Origin: CAYRYU01 sp964428355
GTDB lineage: Bacteria > Muiribacteriota > Ozemobacteria > Ozemobacterales > Ozemobacteraceae
DNA length: 22,364 nucleotides
Direction: 5' to 3'
Assembly (NCBI GenBank): GCA_964428355.1
Contig: CAYRYU010000112.1
Span: 1 to 22,364 of the forward strand
Position 1 is the first letter of the stretch, and every line of letters begins with the position of its first letter. Positions 7,160 to 14,790 of the stretch are shown here, in pieces. The notes beneath the pieces were generated by a model. That model searched no databases. It was not told the origin of the DNA and saw nothing but the letters and a program-made list of their open reading frames with translations. A program made the translations under genes and the position numbers.

Positions 7160-8213
7160 TGTTTGTCCCACCCGGGAAACACTTCTTGCCTACCTGGAGC
7201 GGCCTTCCTCCGCTCCGACGGATGAGACGCTGGAGCGCCACTTGAAAAAATGTGCGGACTGCCGGAAGATCGTGGGCCTCGGTCGGGCAATCCCCCGCGA
7301 TATCCGGGAGCAGTTTTCAGCCATCGGAAAGGCGTTGACCCGTTCGGTTCCTCAGGAATACCGGTTCGGCCAGATCTGGCGTGCCCGACGGGGACGCGAC
7401 GGGAATTCCGAAGGAATTCTTGCGATCATCACGGCTGGAACGGATGATTCCCTGGATCCCACGGATCCCGATGTTCGATTGGTTCCCTTTTCCTTCGGCG
7501 TCCCCGAGGATCTTTGCCGGCGGGCGGATGATATCCGTCTCGGAAAATCCCACTCCGATCTCCGTCTTTCCGGAGTTGCGGAGGCATGGAACGACCGGCC
7601 GGTCCTTGTCAGGGATCTCGAGGCTTTTCTCGGGGAGCTGACACCATCGGGCTGCAGACTCCTCCGAAACGGCCTTGCGGCTTTTTCCGAACTTGCGGGG
7701 AAGAAACCGGACCTGACTGATCGCGAGCGGCTCTACAGGTTTTCCCGGATCGAGAGATCCGCGGTCCTGTCGGCGGGGTATCTGGAACGTCTTGCCGAGG
7801 GTGCCCCGGCCCGGGCGGTTGAGGCCGGGCCTTCGCCTGAAGCCGACCGGCGGATGAAGGGGAAGGTGGGAAAATCCGGATGGCGGAACTGGGCCTGGCG
7901 GCTGATAACGAATCTCCTGCCTTCGGAAGGGGGGTTCGCGTTCCAGGCCGAGGGTTCCGAACCTCCATTCGAGCGTTTTCGGGCGCGTTGCCGGGAGCTT
8001 TGCAGCCTTCGCCAAGTTTTCCTGGAGTACAACACCCTGGGCAAGGAAGGCTTCGTGCTGACCTTGACTGAAGACGTGCCCGCGAAGGCTCTTGTATTCT
8101 TCGATGCCGGCAGGAAGTTGGGCATACGGCCGCTCGAGAACGGTAGAGCGACCTTTCGGCCAAAAGAACCATTCGACGACATCTCGGGGTTCGACGAGGT
8201 CCGGCTGAGTTGA
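7149..8213 (+). CDS. Zinc-binding anti-sigma (zf-HC2/ZAS) protein with MazF/PemK-like domain
   Basis: The 354-aa product has three parts. Residues 1-48 are a ZAS domain: C6, then H31-x3-C35-x2-C38 (ERHLKKCADCRK), the zinc motif of anti-sigma factors. About 70-165 resembles the SH3-like MazF/PemK barrel: YRFGQIWRAR, then ILAIITAG, RLVPFSFG and GVAEAWNDRPVLVRDL. About 195-354 is unfamiliar, with a basic linker at 230-250. There is no membrane segment, so this is a cytoplasmic anti-sigma. A GGGGAG box precedes the ATG, and the gene overlaps its partners on both sides. CalpT, the anti-sigma target of the CRISPR Lon protease CalpL, is also MazF-like, so this protein is the best candidate substrate of the following peptidase. 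The MazF-like call is pattern-based. Confidence 0.68.
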   Translation: MKNDVCPTRETLLAYLERPSSAPTDETLERHLKKCADCRKIVGLGRAIPRDIREQFSAIGKALTRSVPQEYRFGQIWRARRGRDGNSEGILAIITAGTDDSLDPTDPDVRLVPFSFGVPEDLCRRADDIRLGKSHSDLRLSGVAEAWNDRPVLVRDLEAFLGELTPSGCRLLRNGLAAFSELAGKKPDLTDRERLYRFSRIERSAVLSAGYLERLAEGAPARAVEAGPSPEADRRMKGKVGKSGWRNWAWRLITNLLPSEGGFAFQAEGSEPPFERFRARCRELCSLRQVFLEYNTLGKEGFVLTLTEDVPAKALVFFDAGRKLGIRPLENGRATFRPKEPFDDISGFDEVRLS

Positions 8214-11200
8214 CCGGGGGGGGAAAAGCCGGCTCCCCGGAGTCGGCTTTGCGGAAGCTTTTTGCCTCCGCGTTCGGGGGGGGGCCGGGAAGGGCTGTTT
8301 CCCAGGAACCCGATGAATTCGAAACCCTTCTCGACCGGGCAGGATGGCCGGAACAAGCGAAGACATTCCTCGGGACCCAGTGGGAGTTCCGTCCAAGCCG
8401 CCTTTCCCACTTCCTCGAGCGCTGGTTGAAGAACGGGAGTCTGGATCGGGACAAGGAGTTTCTGAGAGGCTTCAGCTGTGAGGTCGAACGCATCGAGGCT
8501 TTTCCATGGGCAATGTGCGAGAAAGCTTCCACTCTGGAAGATCTTTTCCTCAGGGTCGAAGCAGCATCTCCTTCAGCCGCTATCCGGTATGGTGCAGGAT
8601 TGCTTCATGAAGAGGCAATCCGAAGGCAAGGGCCTGCCGGCCTCGGTGCTGGAACGAGGGGCCTTCGGGGGTTCGCGGGCTCTTTGAATCCAGGTGTTCC
8701 GCTTGTAGTTAGGGGTTCCAGGCAGGTTGTGCTTGCCGGGTGGTCGGAGGCCTTCGTGGGGACCCCGGGGAAAGCGACCCGGTTCAGGGCCCGCAGCACC
8801 CGGGAGACCTGCGAAGCGGTCCTCGATTTCGCGAAAAAGCTTGGCTGGAAATTCGACGGGCGGCCGGCCCTTCCGTTGCGGGATTGGCTGGGGATGCGGG
8901 TGGACGGGGCCTCGCTCGGACTATCTCTCTGGATTTTCCTTCTTCTTCGAGAGGGAGGCATCCGTCTTCCATTTCCGGTTGCCGCCACCGGGGAGGTGAC
9001 GGGCGATGGCCGCCTGAAAGCGGTTTCCTGGGAAAACTTCGACTCGAAAGTCGAGATAGCACTTGCGGCGGGTTACGAACGGGTTCTCGTTCCACGGGAA
9101 AACCTCACTGGGAGTTCCTGGGCGGATCACCCCGGGGTCCGGGGTTTCCACGATCTGCAAGAAGTCAGGAACTGGGTTTTTTCCCATGCCGCCGTGGGGC
9201 GCGTCCGAAATCTGGTCAAGGGTTTCCTCGCGGGACGGTGGGAGACACATCTCGGCGCAGAGCCCGTCCCGGGGCTGGAAAGCCACCTTGTGAAGCGGTT
9301 GGAAACCCGAAGACTCCGAGAAACGCTTCGGGACTGGCGGCGGGAGGCCGTATCGCTGGCGGATCCGGGTGCGGCACCCAGGTTGAGGAGCCTACACGAT
9401 TTCGTCGCGAAGGTGCTCCGAGATGAGGCACGCGCGGCAAGCCACCATCCGGCTTCAGCCCTGAATCTGTGGGAGGGGGTTTGGCCGGAGCGGTTGTTTC
9501 TTGCCCGGCTTCCGCGACTGCTCGAGGTTCTTTCGGGCTCGAGGTCGGGGACGGCGGAAACCCTCTACCTTTCTTTCATCGAGCGGCTCAACGACCATGA
9601 TCCCGACCTCGTTCTGGCAGGAAGCTTTCTGGGGGCAGATTTCGAGAGCTGGCTGGCCGACCGGCCCAGGTTCCGGGCCCGATTTCCCGCGCTGATGTGG
9701 CTTCGTCTGAACGAGCCGATGGCGGCCATGGAATGGCTGACCCGGCTGGAAAACCCGACCTCGGATGAAAAACGCATCATGGACCTTCTTCTGGAAGGAG
9801 TTGGCCGGATCGATCCCGAAGCCTGCGCGGGGCAGGGAATTCAGGTCATGGACAGTCATGCAGATCTGATGAGGGCTGTCGCCGCTTCCTTCCAGCCGGG
9901 TTTCAGGCCGGAGGTGATTTCCAGGTCGACATTTCCGGGAAGAATCGCGGACCTCTGGGCCGCATGGTTCCGTCTGACGAGTCGGGCCAGAGTGGGCGGC
10001 CGGAGCGGGCCCTTATGGAAGCATCTCGAAGCTCACCTTCGGGCTCCAAGAGTCCACCGCCGGGTTCCCCCGCTCGCGGAGCAATTTCCCGAGTTGCTTT
10101 CCGTCCTGCGATCCTCTCCTCATCTTTCCTCCGAGGAGTTGGCCCGGTCGGGGCGGGAAATTGCAAAATGGGCATGCAATGCCGAATTCGGCCAAGTCCT
10201 CGACGAACTTGCCAGGGCATTCGGCAAGGAAGCGGAAAGGGCGAGGCCCCGCGGCAACCCGGATCCGGCGCGGGGGGAAAAGGTCGGGGGGAAATGGGGC
10301 AAGGCCGATTCCGCGATCAGATCAGGCATCTCGATTTCCCATTTCTTCCTGTGGGGGGATTTCCGTGCCTTGGAACGAAGAGAGTGGAAGACCGTCGTTC
10401 ATGGCCAACCTGGACTATCCCTTGCGGTGCTTTTGGGGGACGATCGCCGGTCGGCGAAGGATGAGAAATGGTTTCTCGATGTTTTGGGCCAGGGACAAGG
10501 GGGGCAACAGCATTCGGAGGTCATCTCCCAATGCGTCGCCCATCGATTCGGAAGGTTTGCCGGGGCGAGGGATTCGGGGCGGCGCTTGATCGGACGCGGA
10601 AGCAGACCCGCATGGTGGGAGGTTCCCTTCCTGGCGGGCCTCCAAAGCGTCGATGGGGCGTGTCCCGGAGACGCATGTCCCTGGCGGAAGCGGTCCCCGA
10701 TTTCGGAGGCAACCGGGAACCTGACCCTCGCGTGGATGGCGTTTCTCCCCGATTCCTGCCGTGGATGCATCGTGAGGAAATCGGCGGGGTTGTTCGAAAA
10801 GGTATCCGAAGAGATGAATGGAAGGGTTGCCTTCCAAAAGAGCAAGCTGGAACTGCGCCTTGCCATCCTTGGCTTGCTCGGATGGGAGGCCGGCGGCGGG
10901 CCGTCGGGCAGGGCCATGATGAGGGGAATCCTCAGGGAATGGACCGTTCACCCGGACAAGCCTTTGCGACATGAATGGGAAGCGGTTTTGCCCCTTCTGG
11001 CAATGGCCGCGACCCAGGGCCCGAACCGAAGCCGTTTCAGGACGATCTTCAGGGATCTAGCGACCGACCCGGCGGGATTTTCGGATTTGCTCGTCCGACG
11101 GCATTCTCCGATCAGCGGTGCCCGGTTCCTGGTCCGATTTCTGGATCTCGCCTATCCTGCCACCGTTTGGGCGGAGGAATCCCTGCCCTCATGGGATGCA

Positions 11201-11371
11201 GACCGTCTGAGAGCCTTCCTCAGGTCGACGACCGATGTCGAGATCCTCCAGTCGCTCGCGGCAAATGAATTGCTTCGATGCAAAGCCACCTCTCGCCTGG
11301 AAAACTTCCTGGCCTTCTGCGTGGAAGACCCCCCGAACCTTCTTTTCTTCTCGAGGAGCCTCACGCCTTGA
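8210..11371 (+). CDS. Lon-like (S16) Ser-Lys peptidase without AAA+ domain, with large unknown C-terminal region
   Basis: This is a 1053-aa protein. The Lon proteolytic domain spans about 160-327: VDGASLGLSLWIF places nucleophile S235 in the DGxSxG motif, ATGEVTGDGRLKAVSW matches the Lon TGEi...G strand, and FDSKVEIALAAGYERVLVPREN places general base K280. The Ser-Lys spacing (45) is close to E. coli Lon (43). No Walker A/B or other AAA+ motif is present, so ATP-driven unfolding is not expected. Residues 330-1053 look largely helical and are unrecognised. They include a basic low-complexity linker (about 675-700) and a possible zinc site C818, C823, C850, C853. I saw no SAVED or CARF signature. 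The start is TTG overlapping the upstream stop (TTGA), with GAGG ten nt before. It is the last gene of the operon and converges on the DUF5615 gene. Confidence 0.78.
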   Translation: MTGGGKAGSPESALRKLFASAFGGGPGRAVSQEPDEFETLLDRAGWPEQAKTFLGTQWEFRPSRLSHFLERWLKNGSLDRDKEFLRGFSCEVERIEAFPWAMCEKASTLEDLFLRVEAASPSAAIRYGAGLLHEEAIRRQGPAGLGAGTRGLRGFAGSLNPGVPLVVRGSRQVVLAGWSEAFVGTPGKATRFRARSTRETCEAVLDFAKKLGWKFDGRPALPLRDWLGMRVDGASLGLSLWIFLLLREGGIRLPFPVAATGEVTGDGRLKAVSWENFDSKVEIALAAGYERVLVPRENLTGSSWADHPGVRGFHDLQEVRNWVFSHAAVGRVRNLVKGFLAGRWETHLGAEPVPGLESHLVKRLETRRLRETLRDWRREAVSLADPGAAPRLRSLHDFVAKVLRDEARAASHHPASALNLWEGVWPERLFLARLPRLLEVLSGSRSGTAETLYLSFIERLNDHDPDLVLAGSFLGADFESWLADRPRFRARFPALMWLRLNEPMAAMEWLTRLENPTSDEKRIMDLLLEGVGRIDPEACAGQGIQVMDSHADLMRAVAASFQPGFRPEVISRSTFPGRIADLWAAWFRLTSRARVGGRSGPLWKHLEAHLRAPRVHRRVPPLAEQFPELLSVLRSSPHLSSEELARSGREIAKWACNAEFGQVLDELARAFGKEAERARPRGNPDPARGEKVGGKWGKADSAIRSGISISHFFLWGDFRALERREWKTVVHGQPGLSLAVLLGDDRRSAKDEKWFLDVLGQGQGGQQHSEVISQCVAHRFGRFAGARDSGRRLIGRGSRPAWWEVPFLAGLQSVDGACPGDACPWRKRSPISEATGNLTLAWMAFLPDSCRGCIVRKSAGLFEKVSEEMNGRVAFQKSKLELRLAILGLLGWEAGGGPSGRAMMRGILREWTVHPDKPLRHEWEAVLPLLAMAATQGPNRSRFRTIFRDLATDPAGFSDLLVRRHSPISGARFLVRFLDLAYPATVWAEESLPSWDADRLRAFLRSTTDVEILQSLAANELLRCKATSRLENFLAFCVEDPPNLLFFSRSLTP

Positions 11372-11400
11372 CCCGAGAGTGAAAATGGGGTTTCCCAGTC

Positions 11401-11784
11401 TCAGGTTTTCGTCCGCTTCGAGGGTTGCCGTTTTGATTTCCCCCGCGCCGGGTCTCCGATCTCGACGATACCCTCACCACTTTCAAGCAGTCTCACGACC
11501 TTGGGGAAAGCCCTGGAAAAAGCGATCCGCAATTTCCGGTTGGTGACGTTTCCGCAGGTTACCCAGATCAGTTGAGGAGGGGATCCCAAGCGGGAAATCA
11601 GGTCGACGAAATCGCTGTCCTTGGAAATGAGGACCACGTTTTGAAGCCTTGCCAAATCGAAGATCGCGCGGTCCTGGGAGTCGCAAAGACCGACATCCCG
11701 GATCGAAAAGGCTTCGACCCTGAATTCCTCACGTAACCATGTTGCGAGGGATGGGGGGAGCTGGGCGTCAACCCAGAATTTCAT
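11401..11784 (-). CDS. DUF5615 PIN-like toxin-type protein
   Basis: The 127-aa product begins MKFWVDAQLPPSLATWL, the hallmark of the DUF5615 / Mut7-C-like branch of PIN-fold proteins. The acidic residues D6 and the KDSDF motif (SKDSDFVDL, about 73-81) sit where the PIN metal site is expected. A basic tail ends the protein. Such proteins are usually paired with a DUF433 protein as a predicted RNase toxin with its antitoxin. The start was chosen at the ATGA overlap with the upstream DUF433 gene. An upstream extension to 11832 in the same frame would run inside DUF433 and is rejected. Confidence 0.82.
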   Translation of the reverse strand: MKFWVDAQLPPSLATWLREEFRVEAFSIRDVGLCDSQDRAIFDLARLQNVVLISKDSDFVDLISRLGSPPQLIWVTCGNVTNRKLRIAFSRAFPKVVRLLESGEGIVEIGDPARGKSKRQPSKRTKT

Positions 11785-12014
11785 GCCGCCAAAGTTCCGA
11801 AATCGGTTCTCCGGGCGGCAAACAAAAGGCAAGCCTTGATATCATCGCCCTCGAGATCGGGAAAATCGGCGAGGATCTCCTTCTGCGAAACCCCTTCAGC
11901 AAGCATTTCCAGAACATCGCTCACCCGGATCCGCATTCCCCGGATGCAGGGTTTCCCGCCGCATTTCCCTGGGGTCATCGTGATTCTTTCCAGAATCGCA
12001 AGGTTCCTGGTCAC
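11781..12014 (-). CDS. DUF433 (VapB-like) antitoxin
   Basis: The 77-aa product contains the diagnostic DUF433 core: ITMTPGKCGGKPCIRGMRIRV, then a helix-turn-helix-like VSDVLEMLAEGVSQKEILADFPDLEGDDIKACLLFA. The family is a predicted DNA-binding antitoxin that normally sits just before a DUF5615 partner, as here. The start is GTG, seven nt after a GGGAGG box. A candidate extended -10 promoter lies 38 nt upstream, so the pair may be expressed apart from the cmr operon, which ends 71 nt before it on the same strand. Confidence 0.85.
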   Translation of the reverse strand: MTRNLAILERITMTPGKCGGKPCIRGMRIRVSDVLEMLAEGVSQKEILADFPDLEGDDIKACLLFAARRTDFGTLAA

Positions 12015-12051
12015 TATCCTTCCTCCCGATCATGTTCGAAGGTCTCGTTCG

Positions 12052-12060
12052 ATTCTACCA
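12052..12060 (-). promoter_or_regulatory. Candidate extended -10 promoter for the toxin-antitoxin pair
   Basis: On the minus strand TGG precedes TAGAAT (12052-12057), an extended -10 element. There is no good -35 box, only TTATTC about 18 nt upstream. Transcription would start near 12045, about 30 nt before the GTG start. Two GTTCGA direct repeats (12034-12039 and 12047-12052) overlap or follow the element and could be operator half-sites. Confidence 0.38.
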
Positions 12061-12085
12061 TGGAAAAGGCGGTGGGAATAAGGCG

Positions 12086-13444
12086 CTAAACCGGGTCTTT
12101 TTCAAGTTCGAGGATTCCAGCCTTGAACTCCTTTTTCCGCTCCGTTTTTGTCGGGGTACCCCACTTCATGGTTTCGGCCATGAGTCTCGAAGCCTCCTTG
12201 CGGGCTTCAGGGTCTTTCCAGGAAAGGGCTTCTTTCAGGAAGCCGATCCTGCGTTCGTCGAAGGGCCCCCCCGGCTTGTAGGGGTTGCTCTTCTCCTTCT
12301 CGAAGGCAGTCCTGAACTCCTCGATCCTGGTCTGCTCGGGCGAAAGGGAGGCCAGCCTGGCCCGTTCCCGGGCCTTTTTGAACCTTTCCTCGGCCGCCTT
12401 CTCGAGTTTCCCCATTTCCGCTTCATCGAGTGAGAAAGCGCCGTAGCCGATGGCGGTCTTCGCCCCGAACCCCTGCCATTTGTTGGAAAAGGTGAAGATG
12501 TCCTTCAACTGGGGCTTCCATTCGAAAGATGAGGGAAGCCGGGCGGTGTCGCACTGAACGGTGATCCGGATCGAGGAACCCTCGGGAACCGCCAGGAAAG
12601 GAATCGGATTGGGTTGGCCGGAATCGTGGGGCTGCCGATCTTCCTGGTAATAGTGGTTATAATGGGGAGTCATGATCTCGACGGCCATCTTTTCGCAGTC
12701 GGGGAAGCCATCCCAGAAAGTCAGGGCGCCGCGGCTGTGAAGGCTCTGCCTGAACTCAGGATTCTGGCGGGACAGTTCAGCCAGGAATTCCCGAGGATCT
12801 GATTTGAAACGCGCTTTCTGCTTGTCCGGAATCCCGAGGATCCCGATGAAATGGGCCAGGTCCTTTCGCTCGAGGATGACTTCCATGTGACGGGCCCAGG
12901 CTTGCAGCCAGGGGTTCTCGCCTCCTCCATCGTTGCGGTTTCCCGGCCAGATCGAACAGCCCGCGCCTTCGAATCCGAAAAGCCACCAGACGTCCAGGAG
13001 GGTGATCGCGGCGGTTCCAGCCGACGGATATTCCTCCGGAAAGAGCGCCATCAACTCGGCAGCATGGCGCAGGACCCCTTTGATTCCGGATCCCGCAAGG
13101 TAGGGAAGGCCGTAGGGGGTGAGAAAGGAAAAACCGTTCACGATGGGGTGCTCGTTCCCCAACCCGGTAATGAAAGGCGAAACCAACCGACAGGGGAAGA
13201 TCAGGGCTCTTTCACCGAACTTGGAAGCAAGTTCCTCCTGCCTCTTGATGAGGGCTCTGAGAAGCTTTTTCGAGCAGTCCGGCATCGCACAAACCTTTTT
13301 CAGGGTCTCGGTCTTGTTCGAACTCTCTGCTTCCCATCCGTTGTTCCAGTATGGGAAAAAGAGATTGAACCGATGGCCCGGGGGCATTTCGATGGCTTCA
13401 GTAATGTGGCGCGAGATGTATCCCGGAACGGCGGCAATTCCCAT
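12086..13444 (-). CDS. cmr6: Type III-B effector subunit Cmr6 (RAMP, Cas7-like)
   Basis: Cmr6 caps the crRNA backbone of the Cmr complex near its 3' end. The 452-aa product carries the RAMP signature around 85-125: PCRLVSPFITGLGNEHP, then LTPYGLPYLAGSGIKGVLRHA (the Gly-rich PYLxGSxiKGxlR element). WQGFGAKTAIGYGAF at about 350 is the second glycine-rich loop. It is longer than many Cmr6 proteins, through a charged C-terminal helix-rich part (about 365-452). The start is one nt after the cmr5 stop. It is the last gene of the cmr operon. Confidence 0.92.
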   Translation of the reverse strand: MGIAAVPGYISRHITEAIEMPPGHRFNLFFPYWNNGWEAESSNKTETLKKVCAMPDCSKKLLRALIKRQEELASKFGERALIFPCRLVSPFITGLGNEHPIVNGFSFLTPYGLPYLAGSGIKGVLRHAAELMALFPEEYPSAGTAAITLLDVWWLFGFEGAGCSIWPGNRNDGGGENPWLQAWARHMEVILERKDLAHFIGILGIPDKQKARFKSDPREFLAELSRQNPEFRQSLHSRGALTFWDGFPDCEKMAVEIMTPHYNHYYQEDRQPHDSGQPNPIPFLAVPEGSSIRITVQCDTARLPSSFEWKPQLKDIFTFSNKWQGFGAKTAIGYGAFSLDEAEMGKLEKAAEERFKKARERARLASLSPEQTRIEEFRTAFEKEKSNPYKPGGPFDERRIGFLKEALSWKDPEARKEASRLMAETMKWGTPTKTERKKEFKAGILELEKDPV

Positions 13445-13445
13445 A

Positions 13446-13814
13446 TCAATTCCCCCTAATCGAGGCAGCTGCGAACTGCCGCAGCCATTTCAGAAAATCC
13501 AGGGTTTCCCCGGTCACCAACATGTACTTTTCCGAATTCAGTCTTTGGAGCTGGGTCATTCCTCCGGGAAAATCCGTGGGGATCTCCGGAAACCGCTCGT
13601 GCAACCAGGCAAGAACGGCTCCCAAAACGGCATTCGATGGGTCGTTTCCCTCGCCCTTTCCCCGGGATTGCCAGAATGCGAGGGTGGCCATCAAACCATT
13701 CCCCATTATCAGGGCGGGAGCAGCTTTGGCCGTGTTGACGAAGCGATCTCCCAAGGCCTGGTTGGCTTGGACCTTTTCCCAGGCGGTTCTTGCGCGTCGT
13801 TGTTCCAGCGTCAT
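13446..13814 (-). CDS. cmr5: Type III-B small subunit Cmr5 (Cas11-like)
   Basis: Cmr5 is the small helical subunit that forms the inner filament of the Cmr complex along the target RNA. The 122-aa product begins MTLEQRRARTAWEKVQ and has the all-helical pattern of the family, with KAAPALIMGNGLMATLAFW and VLGAVLAWLHERF as central helices. The start is set by AAAGGAG seven nt before the ATG and lies one nt after the cmr4 stop. A 19-residue upstream extension to 13871 in the same frame would lie inside cmr4 and is rejected. Confidence 0.93.
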   Translation of the reverse strand: MTLEQRRARTAWEKVQANQALGDRFVNTAKAAPALIMGNGLMATLAFWQSRGKGEGNDPSNAVLGAVLAWLHERFPEIPTDFPGGMTQLQRLNSEKYMLVTGETLDFLKWLRQFAAASIRGN

Positions 13815-13815
13815 G

Positions 13816-14751
13816 TCAGTTCTCCTTTCCCGAGGGTTGGACGAGAACCAGGCCACGTCCGGTGGTGGCATCTCCGCCCATCTGGACGATGGTTCCTCCG
13901 ATGCCGGGCATTCCGCCTTGGTTGCCTGCGAAAAGCAGTTTCAATGCGTCTTCGGCCGAGCGACGATCCCCGGACGCCTTGTCCTTCGTTCTCTCGATGC
14001 TTGCCAGCACGAGACCCGCAAGAATACTTTCGGGGGGAAGGTTTTCGGTGTAGAACAAAGCCCCATCGGCGGCTGTTCCCGAATTGTCGTCGATCCTGAC
14101 ATGGGGTTCGACCACGGTCGCGTGCCTGACGAAATACGCGAAATCGGTATCGTTGATGATGAAGAGGTCGTTGTTGGCTTTTTCCCTGAAGAAGGCGTTT
14201 TCCGACGTATCAGGGAAGCATCTCCCCGCGATCCAGGCGGCGATGGCCCTGGCTTCGCCGCCCGCTGTTTTGGAAAACTCAAAAGCCTCGAGAAACAACT
14301 TGTCCCCGGAGAGGGCCATCTCGCCCGAGCCCATGGTCTGCCCCTGTTTCACGGAGGGAATCGACCAGTCGGCCTTTTCCCCCGCCCCGACCGCAAGTCT
14401 TTTCAACCGGCCCAGAGCATAAGGGCATGTCACATACACGAAGGTCTCCTTGAGCGACCGGACGGGGAAAGCCACGAGCTGGGCATCGGTGAACGAGACC
14501 GCCCCGGCATGAAGCTCGTCGGCTCCAGATTCGGCACCGAAAAGTTCCTTCAAAACGGATTGGGCGGAATCGCCCCAGGAATGAAGCAGATGATGGCGGA
14601 CCGCGCCCTTGATCCCCGAGCCGTTGATCACGGGATGGTTGCTGTGCACTTCCCGCTGGATGGGGTTGTCGATCGCCCCCACCGCGGTCCCCGCGCCCAT
14701 GTGAAGGGGGGTGGTGCAGTAATAGAAGGTCAGGCGTTTCTTTTCGAACAT
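13816..14751 (-). CDS. cmr4: Type III-B backbone and target-RNA-cleaving subunit Cmr4 (Cas7)
   Basis: Cmr4 forms the backbone filament and cuts target RNA at 6-nt intervals. The 311-aa product starts MFEKKRLTFYYCTTPLHMGA. The slicing aspartate is kept as D28 in GAIDNPIQRE, so backbone RNase activity is expected. GSGIKGAVRHHLL is the RAMP glycine/basic motif that contacts crRNA. The start at 14751 has a GGAGG box seven nt upstream. A TTG nine codons earlier (14778) has none and is not used. A 39-bp gap separates it from cmr3. Confidence 0.94.
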   Translation of the reverse strand: MFEKKRLTFYYCTTPLHMGAGTAVGAIDNPIQREVHSNHPVINGSGIKGAVRHHLLHSWGDSAQSVLKELFGAESGADELHAGAVSFTDAQLVAFPVRSLKETFVYVTCPYALGRLKRLAVGAGEKADWSIPSVKQGQTMGSGEMALSGDKLFLEAFEFSKTAGGEARAIAAWIAGRCFPDTSENAFFREKANNDLFIINDTDFAYFVRHATVVEPHVRIDDNSGTAADGALFYTENLPPESILAGLVLASIERTKDKASGDRRSAEDALKLLFAGNQGGMPGIGGTIVQMGGDATTGRGLVLVQPSGKEN

Positions 14752-14790
14752 TTCATTTCCTCCAATTTTGCTCTGCAAAAAGATTTCGGT

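Noticed and set aside
10161..10589. Possible frameshift in the Lon-like gene around the basic G-rich stretch
   Set aside because: The main frame remains open and protein-like on both sides, and the alternative frame is Arg/Gly-rich. I see no reason to call a break, though I could not align homologs.
8210..11371. SAVED or CARF domain in the Lon-like protein, which would make it a plain CalpL
   Set aside because: I could not see strand and ligand-loop motifs of either family. The absence is by eye only and a structure search could overturn it.
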